Assembly (NCBI RefSeq): GCF_013624435.2
Contig: NZ_CP061768.1
Coordinates: 682,001-746,000 of the forward strand
Source of the DNA: Nocardioides campestrisoli
Lineage (GTDB): Bacteria > Actinomycetota > Actinomycetes > Propionibacteriales > Nocardioidaceae
Direction of reading: 5' to 3'
Length of the DNA stretch: 64,000 nucleotides
Shown: one piece after another, positions 50,481 to 58,202 of the stretch
Layout of the letters: every line of letters begins with the position of its first letter
How positions within the stretch are numbered: position 1 is the first letter of the stretch
The notes under the pieces: model-generated
What the model saw: only the letters and a program-made list of their open reading frames with translations
Told to the model about the DNA's origin: nothing
Database searches by the model: none
Made by a program: the position numbers and the translations under genes

Positions 50481-51371
50481 ATGAGCAACGAGATCAGGCT
50501 CGACGGCCAGGTGGCCGTCGTCACCGGCGCCGGCCGAGGGCTCGGCCGCGAGCACGCCCTGCTGCTGGCGGCGCGGGGAGCCGCCGTGGTGGTCAACGAC
50601 ATGGCGGTGGACGGGAGCTCGCCGGCCGACGACGTGGTCGCCGAGATCCGCGAGGCGGGCGGCACCGCGGTGGCCAACCACACCCCGGTCGGCACGCTGG
50701 AGGCGGGTGAGGAGATCGTGGCCCAGGCCACGGAGGAGTTCGGCCGGTTGGACGTGCTCGTCAACAACGCCGGGCTGCTGCGGGACATGTCGATGGCCAA
50801 GCTCACCGTGGCCGACACCGACCTGGTGCTCAAGGTGCACCTGGGTGGGACCATCTGGACCACGAAGGCCGCCTGGGCGACCTTCGTGGAGCAGGGCCAC
50901 GGCCGGGTGGTGAACACCACCTCGGCCGCCGGGATCTTCGGCAACTTCGGCCAGACCAACTACGCCGCCGCCAAGGCCGGGATCATCGGCGTCACCCGCA
51001 CGCTGGCGGTCGAGGGTGCGCGCAAGGGGATCCACGTGAACGCGATCGAGCCGGGAGCGCGCACCCGGATGACCGAGAACCTGCTCGGCGACCTGGCCGA
51101 GCACGTGGACCCGGCGCTGGTGGCCCCGCTGGTGGTGTGGCTGGCGGCCCACGACTGCACCAGCAACGGCGAGGTCTACAACGTCGGCGGCGGCCGGGTG
51201 GCCCGCGTCGTCACCGCGCAGACCCCCGGCCTCTTCTCCCGCGAGCTGACCCCGGAGGTGCTGCGGGACGGCTGGGACGAGGTCAACGACCTCGACCGGG
51301 CGCAGGTCGTGCCCGGGTTCGTGGAGGAGCTGGAGATCCTTCGCGACTTCCTCGCCGGCAGCACCGTCTGA
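50481..51371 (+). CDS. Hsd4B-like short-chain dehydrogenase ((3R)-hydroxyacyl-CoA dehydrogenase)
   Basis: A 296-residue SDR. NAD site VVTGAGRGLGREHALLLAAR, VVVNDMAV, VNNAGLLRD, Ser in NTTSAAG, and the Tyr-Lys pair in NYAAAKAGI. The form VVVND followed by a long loop and the C-terminal extension (about 230-296) is that of the dehydrogenase domain of multifunctional enzyme 2 / Hsd4B, which oxidises (3R)-hydroxyacyl-CoA made by hydratase 2. The matching hydratase 2 is at 29472-30350. GGAGAG lies before ATG 50481. It is the last gene of the box-F operon. Confidence 0.87.
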   Translation: MSNEIRLDGQVAVVTGAGRGLGREHALLLAARGAAVVVNDMAVDGSSPADDVVAEIREAGGTAVANHTPVGTLEAGEEIVAQATEEFGRLDVLVNNAGLLRDMSMAKLTVADTDLVLKVHLGGTIWTTKAAWATFVEQGHGRVVNTTSAAGIFGNFGQTNYAAAKAGIIGVTRTLAVEGARKGIHVNAIEPGARTRMTENLLGDLAEHVDPALVAPLVVWLAAHDCTSNGEVYNVGGGRVARVVTAQTPGLFSRELTPEVLRDGWDEVNDLDRAQVVPGFVEELEILRDFLAGSTV

Positions 51372-51410
51372 CTCTCCTGCTCACCAGCCGCACTCTCGTA
51401 AAGCAGCTGG

Positions 51411-51440
51411 TTGAATTTAATCAAGCACTTGCTTTACATT
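51411..51440 (+). promoter_or_regulatory. Promoter of the box-G operon
   Basis: TTGAAT (51411-51416), 18-bp spacer, TACATT (51435-51440). Box G fills the spacer, so repressor and RNA polymerase exclude each other. Confidence 0.65.
51420..51433. promoter_or_regulatory. KstR2-type operator, box G (perfect)
   Basis: ATCAAGCACTTGCT matches all fixed positions of AnCAAGnnCTTGnT and lies exactly between the -35 and -10 elements. Confidence 0.88.
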
Positions 51441-51476
51441 AGGCATGTCCCTACCGCCGACACCGGAGGCCCTGAG

Positions 51477-51521
51477 ATGACCCGCAACGAACCGCTCTGC
51501 CACCACCGCGAGGTGGTCTGA
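51477..51521 (+). CDS. 14-residue upstream reading frame (possible leader peptide)
   Basis: ATG 51477 has a textbook ribosome site (GGAGG, 7 nt upstream) and encodes MTRNEPLCHHREVV, then stops 1 nt before the GTG of the acyl-CoA dehydrogenase. The ribosome site of that gene (GAGGTGG) lies inside the last codons, so translation is probably coupled. The peptide could regulate the operon or be the remains of an older gene start. Confidence 0.5.
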   Translation: MTRNEPLCHHREVV

Positions 51522-51522
51522 G

Positions 51523-52692
51523 GTGTGGGAGCTTCGTGACCCCGAGCACGAGCTGATCGCCCGCAGCATCCGCGAGCGGATCAGCGGCTTCGACGACGAC
51601 TACTGGGCCCGCTGCGACCGCGAGCACGAGTTCCCCTGGGACTTCTTCAACGCGCTGGCGGCCGACGGGTGGATCGGCCTGGCCATCCCCGAGGAGTTCG
51701 GCGGCGGCGGCCGCGGGGTCACCGAGGCGGCGATCCTGCTCCGTGAGGTGGCCGCGTCGGGCGGTGCGATGAACGCCTGCACCGCGCTGCACATGAACAT
51801 CTTCGGCCTCCAGCCGGTGATCAAGTTCGGCAACGAGCGGCTGAAGGAGACCTTCCTGCCGCGAGCCGCGGAGGGCGAGCTGCACGTGGCGTTCGCGGTC
51901 ACCGAGCCCGACTCCGGCACCGACACCTCGCAGATCAAGACCCGGGCCGTCCGCGACGGCGACGGCTGGCGCATCTCGGGGCAGAAGATCTGGACCTCCA
52001 AGGCGCTGGAGTCCTCGCACGCGCTGATGCTCGCGCGTACCTCCCCGGCCCCCGAGGACCCGGCCCGGCGCTTCGAGGGGCTCAGCCTCTTCTTCATCGA
52101 CCTGGACCCCGACCACGTCGACATCCGGCCGATCCCGAAGGTCGGGCGCAACGCGGTCGCCAGCTGCGAGACCTTCTACGACAACCTGCCCGTCGAGTCG
52201 TGGCGGTTGGTCGGGGAGGAGGGCAAGGGGTTCAAGCACATCCTCTCGGGCCTGAACCCCGAGCGGATCCTGATCGCCTCGGAGGCGGTCGGCATCGGCA
52301 TCGCGGCGCTGCGCCGCGCGGTCGACTACGCCTCGGTGCGCGAGGTCTTCGACCGGCCGATCGGGGCCAACCAGGCGCTCAGCCACCCGCTGGCCGACTC
52401 CTACGCCCAGGTCGCTGCCGCCTGGGAGATGACGATGATCGCCGCCGCCCGCTACGACGCGGGTGAGTCCTGCGGTGCCGAGGCCAACACGGCGAAGTAC
52501 CTCGCCGCCGACGCCGGCTACACCGCCGCCGACCGGGCGATGCAGACCCACGGCGGCGTGGGCTACGCCCACGAGTACCACGTGGAGCGCTACTGGCGCG
52601 AGGCCCGGGTCATGCGCCTGGCCCCGGTCAGCCAGGAGATGTCGCTGAACTTCCTGGCCCAGAACGTGCTCGGCCTGCCGCGCAGCTACTGA
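51523..52692 (+). CDS. Acyl-CoA dehydrogenase
   Basis: A 389-residue acyl-CoA dehydrogenase: WIGLAIPEEFGGGGRGVTEA, FAVTEPDSGTDTSQIKTRAV, WRISGQKIWTSKALESSH, REVFDRPIGANQALSHPLAD and MQTHGGVGYAHEYHVERYWR. The C-terminal Glu motif is changed to LAPVSQEMSLN, but Glu in GLNPERILIASE is at the isovaleryl-type site. The large Asp/Glu-rich start and the TEPDSGTD loop set it apart from the other dehydrogenases in the cluster. It is likely homotetrameric since no small subunit is adjacent. The GTG start is set by GAGGTGG and by coupling to the small upstream frame. Confidence 0.88.
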   Translation: MWELRDPEHELIARSIRERISGFDDDYWARCDREHEFPWDFFNALAADGWIGLAIPEEFGGGGRGVTEAAILLREVAASGGAMNACTALHMNIFGLQPVIKFGNERLKETFLPRAAEGELHVAFAVTEPDSGTDTSQIKTRAVRDGDGWRISGQKIWTSKALESSHALMLARTSPAPEDPARRFEGLSLFFIDLDPDHVDIRPIPKVGRNAVASCETFYDNLPVESWRLVGEEGKGFKHILSGLNPERILIASEAVGIGIAALRRAVDYASVREVFDRPIGANQALSHPLADSYAQVAAAWEMTMIAAARYDAGESCGAEANTAKYLAADAGYTAADRAMQTHGGVGYAHEYHVERYWREARVMRLAPVSQEMSLNFLAQNVLGLPRSY

Positions 52693-52741
52693 GCTGACGA
52701 GTACTGAGCAGACGAGACCCACCGAGAGGAACGAGCGGCGA

Positions 52742-53548
52742 GTGAACAGGTTCAGCGGACGTGTGGCCTACGTGCTGGGCGGGGGCAGCGACGGTCCCCT
52801 CCGGCCCGGCGACGCCCTGCCCATGGGCAACGGCCGGGCGATGGCGATGCGGCTCTCCGCCGAGGGCGCCCACGTCGTGGTGGGTGACCTCGACCTCGGC
52901 CGGGCCGAGGAGACCGTCGCGCACCTGCCCGGCGGCAGCGGCACGGCCGTGCAGGTGGACGCGGCGGACCCCGACTCCTGCCGGGCCGCCGTGGCCGTCG
53001 CCATGGCGGACGCCGGCCGGCTCGACGCCGTGGTCTGCAACGTCGGGATCTCCGGGCGGGAGCCGATCAAGGTGCAGTCGCTCGAGGACTGGGACCTCGC
53101 CCTCGACGTCAACGTCCGCTCGCACTGGCTGACCGCCCAGGCGGCGCTCGCCCCGATGCTCGAGGCGGGCGCAGGAGCCTTCGTCTTCGTCGGCTCCACC
53201 GCGGGCATGTGGAGCAGCCGGCGCTCGATGTCGTACGAGGCCACCAAGGCCGCACAGCTCGGCGTGATGCGGCACCTGGCCGTCCGGTACGCCGAGCGCG
53301 GCATCCGCTCCAACGCCGTCGTCCTGGGCAACATCGACTCCGCGCTGGTGCGCCGGGAGTTCGGCGACGACGGCTCGGCCCGGCGCGGCGCCGTGGTGCC
53401 GATGCGCCGCGAGGGCTCCCCCGAGGAGGCGGCGGCGGCCGTGGCTTTCCTCGCCAGCGACGACGCGTCGTACGTCACCGGGCAGAGCCTGGTGGTCGAC
53501 GGCGGCGTCTCCGCCGCCTGGCCCAGCCCGCCGCCCGTCGCCGGCTGA
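52742..53548 (+). CDS. Short-chain dehydrogenase/reductase with an altered nucleotide loop
   Basis: A 268-residue SDR. Catalytic Ser is in FVGSTAGM and Tyr-x3-Lys in SYEATKAAQ; the end DASYVTGQSLVVDGGVSA is normal. The glycine-rich loop, usually TGxxxGIG, is replaced by YVLGGGSDGPLRPGDALPMG, about 13 residues longer, and the NNAG motif reads CNVGIS. It is therefore an atypical SDR whose cofactor grip may differ. GAGAGGAACGAGCGGC lies before GTG 52742. It follows the acyl-CoA dehydrogenase by 49 bp in the box-G operon and should oxidise a hydroxyl to a keto group. Confidence 0.85.
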   Translation: MNRFSGRVAYVLGGGSDGPLRPGDALPMGNGRAMAMRLSAEGAHVVVGDLDLGRAEETVAHLPGGSGTAVQVDAADPDSCRAAVAVAMADAGRLDAVVCNVGISGREPIKVQSLEDWDLALDVNVRSHWLTAQAALAPMLEAGAGAFVFVGSTAGMWSSRRSMSYEATKAAQLGVMRHLAVRYAERGIRSNAVVLGNIDSALVRREFGDDGSARRGAVVPMRREGSPEEAAAAVAFLASDDASYVTGQSLVVDGGVSAAWPSPPPVAG

Positions 53549-53597
53549 CCCACTGGCCCACCCACCCCACCTCCCCGAGCAGGAACGGACCCCCACC

Positions 53598-54785
53598 ATG
53601 AACGACGTCGTGATCAGCGGTGTCGGGATGCACGCCTTCGGCAAGCACCTCGACCTCTCCATGAAGGAGCTCGGCCGGGTCGCCACCGAGGCCGCGCTCG
53701 CCGACGCCGGCGTCGGTGTGCCGGACATCGAGGCGATGTTCTTCTCCAACGCCCTCGCGGGCCTGATCACCGGTCAGGAGTGCATCCGCGGGGAGATCGT
53801 GGGCTACCCGATGGGCCTGGCGGGCATCCCGATCCACAACGTGGAGAACGCCTGCGCCTCGGGCGGGAACGCCCTGCACCTGGCGTGGATGGCGGTGGCC
53901 TCCGGCATGTACGAGACGGTGCTCGCGCTCGGTGTGGAGAAGGCCAACCACCCCGACAAGACCAAGACCTTCGCCGCGTTCGGCGCCGGGATGGACGTGG
54001 AGGAGCGGTTCGCCACGGCGGACGGCGCGGGGGAGAAGCGGACCCCCTTCGTCGACCGCCAGGCCCGCCTGGCCTCCACCCTGTTCGACGACCGCGGCGT
54101 GACTCTCGAGGGTCTCGCCCGGGTGACCGCCCGCTCGCTGGAGGCGGCCCGGCTCAACCCGTTCGCGCACCGCCGGTTCGGCGCCACCTGGCGCGAGGTG
54201 CTCGAGGCGCGCGAGGCGGTCGCTCCGCTGACCGTGCTGATGAGCTCGCCGATCAGCGACGGCGCGGCCGCAGTGGTCGTGACCAGCCGCCCCGACAAGG
54301 TCGCCGACCCCCGGTCGATCAACGTGCTCGCCTCGCGGATGGCGACCCGGCCGCCGAAGGACGCGGTCGACGCGCCCAACGCGGTCGAGGCATCCGGCAT
54401 TGCGGCCTACGAGCAGGCCGGGCTGGGCCCCGCCGACATGGACCTCGCCGAGGTGCACGACGCGTCGGTGGCCTACGAGCTGATGGCCTGGACCGACCTC
54501 GGCCTCTGCCGCCCGGGCGAGGAGCAGCGGTGGGCCATGGAGGGCGTGACCGACGTCGGCGGTGCCATGCCGGTCAACCGCTCCGGCGGGCTGGTCGGCC
54601 GCGGCCACGCGCTCGGAGCCAGCGGCCTGGCCCAGGTGCACGACGTCGTCGCCCAGCTCCGTGGGGAGGCTGGCGACCTCCAGCTGCCCGAGGACCCGCG
54701 CACCGCGCTGGTCCAGATCGGCGGCGGCGTCGTCGACTGGCTGACCGCCGCCTCCTCGGTGCACATCCTGGGTCGGCACCGATGA
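53598..54785 (+). CDS. Thiolase (SCP-x type)
   Basis: A 395-residue thiolase: Cys86 in VENACASGGNAL is the nucleophile, EVHDASVAYELMAW replaces the NEAF region and GRGHALGASG carries the active-site His. It has no DUF35 partner gene next to it; the two DUF35 domains elsewhere in the cluster may serve it, or it may act alone. It should cleave a 3-ketoacyl-CoA made by the dehydrogenases of the same operon. Its end overlaps the amidohydrolase start by ATGA. Confidence 0.87.
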   Translation: MNDVVISGVGMHAFGKHLDLSMKELGRVATEAALADAGVGVPDIEAMFFSNALAGLITGQECIRGEIVGYPMGLAGIPIHNVENACASGGNALHLAWMAVASGMYETVLALGVEKANHPDKTKTFAAFGAGMDVEERFATADGAGEKRTPFVDRQARLASTLFDDRGVTLEGLARVTARSLEAARLNPFAHRRFGATWREVLEAREAVAPLTVLMSSPISDGAAAVVVTSRPDKVADPRSINVLASRMATRPPKDAVDAPNAVEASGIAAYEQAGLGPADMDLAEVHDASVAYELMAWTDLGLCRPGEEQRWAMEGVTDVGGAMPVNRSGGLVGRGHALGASGLAQVHDVVAQLRGEAGDLQLPEDPRTALVQIGGGVVDWLTAASSVHILGRHR

Positions 54786-55747
54786 CCGGAGTGGTCGACG
54801 CCCACATGCACGTGTGGGACGCCACCTGGCTGCCCGAGGGGCTGCGGATGGCCTGGGCCCGTCAGGGCGCCGGCCGCCGGCTGCCGGAGCGGACGCCCGA
54901 GGAGGTCTTTCCCCGGGTCGCCGTCGGGCAGAGCGACCCCGACGCGTCCCTGACGATGGCCGCCTTCGACCGCGCCGGTGTCAGCGCCGGGGTGATCCCC
55001 GTCGTCGACTGGACCATCGTCGGCGCCCCGGGCGGCCAGCACCTTCCCGTGCGGCAGCTCAACGCGCGGTACGAGGAGGTGTGCGCGGCGAACGAGGGCC
55101 GGCTCTGGTTCTGCGGTGCCCTGGACCCTCGTCACCCTGACGCCCGGGAGATCTTCGAGGCCGCGGTGCAGCACCCGCACCTGCGCGGGTTCAAGCTCTA
55201 TCCCGCGGCCGGCTGGGACCTGACCGACCCGGCCCACCGCTGGTTCGTCGAGGGGATCCTCGAGCGCGACCTGACCGCCGTCGTCCACTGCTCGCCGCTG
55301 GGCGGGGACCCGCTGGAGGTCCGCCGGTGCCGTCCCGCCGAGGTCGCCGCGCTGCTGGCCCAGCACCCCACGTTGCGCACCTCGTTCGCGCACGCCGGGA
55401 TCGAGGCCTGGTGGGCCGAGGCGCTCGACTGCGCGACCGGCTGGCAGCACGCCTACCTCGAGCTGTCGCTGTGGCAGCGGGTCGCGCTGGACGACTACGC
55501 GGAGTTCCGCCGCCGAGTACGCCGGATGCGCGACCAGGTCGGGCCGCACCGGCTGGTCTTCGGCTCCGACATCATCCGCGGTCCCAAGGAGGACCCCGAC
55601 GGCGCGCACCTGGCGCAGTGGGTGGAGCTCGCCCGCGGCCTGGCCGAGCCCTGGCAGGGCCAGGCGCCGGTCCTCTCCGCCGACGAGCTCGACCTCTTCC
55701 TCACCGGCAACGCCGTCCGACTCTTCGACCTGGAGGTAAGTGCATGA
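54782..55747 (+). CDS. Amidohydrolase-family protein (amidohydrolase 2/decarboxylase group)
   Basis: A 321-residue TIM-barrel metal-dependent enzyme. The HxH metal motif is in VVDAHMHVWD; HLRGFKLYPAAGW, AVVHCSPLG, SFAHAGIEAWW and VFGSDIIRGP give the further His and Asp ligands. The layout is that of the amidohydrolase-2 superfamily, which includes decarboxylases, hydratases and lactonases. In this operon a ring- or lactone-opening step or a decarboxylation is plausible; a lactone would fit the product of the cluster's Baeyer-Villiger enzyme (inference). Overlaps both neighbours by ATGA. Confidence 0.82.
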   Translation: MTGVVDAHMHVWDATWLPEGLRMAWARQGAGRRLPERTPEEVFPRVAVGQSDPDASLTMAAFDRAGVSAGVIPVVDWTIVGAPGGQHLPVRQLNARYEEVCAANEGRLWFCGALDPRHPDAREIFEAAVQHPHLRGFKLYPAAGWDLTDPAHRWFVEGILERDLTAVVHCSPLGGDPLEVRRCRPAEVAALLAQHPTLRTSFAHAGIEAWWAEALDCATGWQHAYLELSLWQRVALDDYAEFRRRVRRMRDQVGPHRLVFGSDIIRGPKEDPDGAHLAQWVELARGLAEPWQGQAPVLSADELDLFLTGNAVRLFDLEVSA

Positions 55748-57318
55748 GTGCCACCCTCGACCGGCTCTTCGCCCACGCGGGGGCCCGGTTCGCCGACAAC
55801 GTCGCGGTCACCCGCGGCGACCGCAGCCGCACCTTCGCCGAGGTGATCGACCAGGGCTGGCGGCTCGCGCACGTGCTGCGCTCGGCCGGGCTGGTGCCCG
55901 GCGACAAGGTGGCCGCCATGCTCGGGATCCGGGTGGAGTCCCTGGAGGTCTACGTCGGTCTCGCGCTCGGTGGCTACACCGCCGTCCACGTCAACGACCG
56001 GCTCACCGCGCCCGAGCTGGACCACGTGCTGACCGACTCCGGTGCGCGGGCGCTGGTCACCACCGACGGGGTCGACGCGGTCGCGGCGACCGCGGACGAG
56101 GTGCCCGGGCTCGCCGCGTGGGTCTCGGTCTCCGAGAAGGTCCCCGCCGGGGCCCTCGACTACGCCGCCGCCACCGCCGCGGCCGACCCGACCCCGACGC
56201 CGGTCGACCTCGACCCGGAGTCGACCGCGCTGATCGCCTACACCTCCGGCACCACCGGCTTCCCCAAGGGCGTGCTGGTCTCGCACCGAGCGGTGACCAA
56301 CTGCATCAAGCTGGTGCCCTACGCCTACCGGTTCCCCCTGCAGGGCCACTGCGCGTTCCCCGGCGGCTGGTCCTTCGCCTCCGGGCTGTGGGGCGTGATC
56401 TTCCCGCACTTCTACACCGGCGGCACCGTCTCGTTCACCGCCGGCATGACGCCGCAGGAGTGGGGGGCGCACATGGTGGAGAACCGGAGCACCTTCACCC
56501 TGGGGCTGACCCCGCTGATCCCCGGCCTGCTGCAGGCCCTGGCGGCGTACCCGGCGGCGCTGGGCACCCTGCAGGGCGTCCTGCACTCCGGCGGCCCGCT
56601 GCCCCCCGAGCTGGCCCAGGACCTGGTCGCGGTGATCGGGGACCGGCTGGTGGAGACCTGGGGGATGACCGAGGTGATCGGTCCGATCACCATCACCAAC
56701 CGCACGGACTGGTCCGGTCTCGGCGGCGCCGACGACATCTTCGCCTCGGTCGGTCGGCCCCTGCCGACGGCCTCGGTGCGGGTGGTCGACGACCAGGGGA
56801 ACGACCTGCCGCCCGGCGAGGTCGGCGAGCTGCTGATCGAGGCGGACACCTGCTTCTCCGGCTACCACGGCAACCCGGAGAAGACGGCGCAGGCGCTGCG
56901 AGACGGGTGGTACCACACCGGGGACCTCGGGTACGCCGACGCGGCGGGCTACCTCTACCTCACCGGTCGCTCGCAGGAGCTGATCATCTCGGGCGGGGCG
57001 AACGTCTACCCGGCCGAGGTCGAGCGGGTCCTGCTCCAGCACGACGACGTGGTCGACGTCGCGGTCTTCGGCGAGCCCGACGAGCGCTGGGGCGAGGCGG
57101 TCTCGGCCGCGGTCGTGCGGCGGGCGGGCTCCGAGCTGGGTGACGAGGAGCTCAAGTCGTTCGCCCGCGCGCGGCTGGCCGGCTACAAGAAGCCGGGCCA
57201 CGTCTACTTCGTGGACGAGCTGCCGCGCAACGCCAGCATGAAGGTGATGAAGCACGTCCTGAAGGAGAACCTCGCCGGCACCGACGCCGTCGGGTCGGCA
57301 GAGAGGAACGCGTCATGA
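55744..57318 (+). CDS. Acyl-CoA synthetase (AMP-binding)
   Basis: A 524-residue ANL ligase: ALIAYTSGTTGFPKGVLVSH, FPGGWSFASGLWGVIFPHF, ETWGMTEVIGPITITN, WYHTGDLGYADAAGYLYLTG, RSQELIISGGANVYPAEVER and a C-terminal LPRNASMKVMKHVL. In the last motif the usual T-G-K is S-M-K; the catalytic Lys is kept. The gene overlaps the amidohydrolase and the luciferase-like gene by ATGA. With two other ligases in the cluster it may activate a later, smaller acid. Confidence 0.9.
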   Translation: MSATLDRLFAHAGARFADNVAVTRGDRSRTFAEVIDQGWRLAHVLRSAGLVPGDKVAAMLGIRVESLEVYVGLALGGYTAVHVNDRLTAPELDHVLTDSGARALVTTDGVDAVAATADEVPGLAAWVSVSEKVPAGALDYAAATAAADPTPTPVDLDPESTALIAYTSGTTGFPKGVLVSHRAVTNCIKLVPYAYRFPLQGHCAFPGGWSFASGLWGVIFPHFYTGGTVSFTAGMTPQEWGAHMVENRSTFTLGLTPLIPGLLQALAAYPAALGTLQGVLHSGGPLPPELAQDLVAVIGDRLVETWGMTEVIGPITITNRTDWSGLGGADDIFASVGRPLPTASVRVVDDQGNDLPPGEVGELLIEADTCFSGYHGNPEKTAQALRDGWYHTGDLGYADAAGYLYLTGRSQELIISGGANVYPAEVERVLLQHDDVVDVAVFGEPDERWGEAVSAAVVRRAGSELGDEELKSFARARLAGYKKPGHVYFVDELPRNASMKVMKHVLKENLAGTDAVGSAERNAS

Positions 57319-58202
57319 AGATCGGCATCAGCGAGTGGTTCTCGGGGCAGGGCCCCCGAGGGGGGACGTGGTCCATGGACGCGGCCCGCCTGATCGAGGA
57401 GCTGGGCTACAGCTCGGTGTGGATGCCCGAGCACGTGGTCTTCTTCCCCGAGTACCGCTCGGAGTACCCCTACGAGTCGGGCGGCGCGGCCGAGGTGCAC
57501 CGCACCCTCGGCGTGCACGACCCGCTGATCCTGGGCGCGGCGATCGCCGCCGCGACCCAGCGGGTCCGGATCGGCACCTACGTCTTCGTCGTTCCGCAGC
57601 GGAACCCGATCGTCACCGCGCGCCAGGTTGCCTCCCTCGACCAGCTCAGCGGCGGACGGTTCGAGTTCGGCGTCGGGGTCGGCTGGTCCGAGGAGGAGTA
57701 CGACGCGCTGGACGTGCCGTTCGAGCGTCGGGGTGCCCGGATGAACGAGTACCTCGCGGCGATGCGCGAGCTCTGGGCGGACCAGGAGGTCTCGGAGTTC
57801 TCCGGGGAGTTCGTCCAGTTCGAGCCGCTCTACTGCTTCCCCAAGCCGGCCCAGGCGCGGCTGCCGATCATCGTCGGCGGCAACTCCGACTCCGCCCTGC
57901 GCCGGATCGCCAAGTACGGCGACGGCTGGGCCGGCTACAGCCGCACCTACGACGACATCGCGCAGTTCCTGGAGAAGCTCGAGGTCGAGCTCGAGCGCCA
58001 CGGCCGGAGCCGGGACGAGCTCTCGCTCAAGGTCGGGCGGCGCAGCAAGGGCAAGACCGAGAAGGACTGGGAGGACGACGCCGAGTACATCCGCCGCTGT
58101 GCCGAGCTCGGTCTCGACGAGGTCGTGGTCTCGCCCCGGATCGGGGACGAGAACTACGAGGCCGACATGCGCCGCTACGCCGAGATCGTGGGCCTGTTGT
58201 GA
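57315..58202 (+). CDS. Luciferase-like F420-dependent oxidoreductase (Rv2161c-like group)
   Basis: A 295-residue enzyme: MKIGISEWFSGQ, IEELGYSSVWMPEHVVFFPE, RIGTYVFVVPQRNPIVTARQ, GGRFEFGVGVGWSEEEYDAL and LPIIVGGNSDSALRRIAKYG. It is a clear relative of the gene product at 36767-37666 (PEHxVFF, GVGVGW.EEE, IVGG). Both are predicted to use F420. It ends with GTGA overlapping the start of npdG copy 2, so the enzyme and its cofactor-recycling partner are translated together. Confidence 0.87.
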   Translation: MKIGISEWFSGQGPRGGTWSMDAARLIEELGYSSVWMPEHVVFFPEYRSEYPYESGGAAEVHRTLGVHDPLILGAAIAAATQRVRIGTYVFVVPQRNPIVTARQVASLDQLSGGRFEFGVGVGWSEEEYDALDVPFERRGARMNEYLAAMRELWADQEVSEFSGEFVQFEPLYCFPKPAQARLPIIVGGNSDSALRRIAKYGDGWAGYSRTYDDIAQFLEKLEVELERHGRSRDELSLKVGRRSKGKTEKDWEDDAEYIRRCAELGLDEVVVSPRIGDENYEADMRRYAEIVGLL

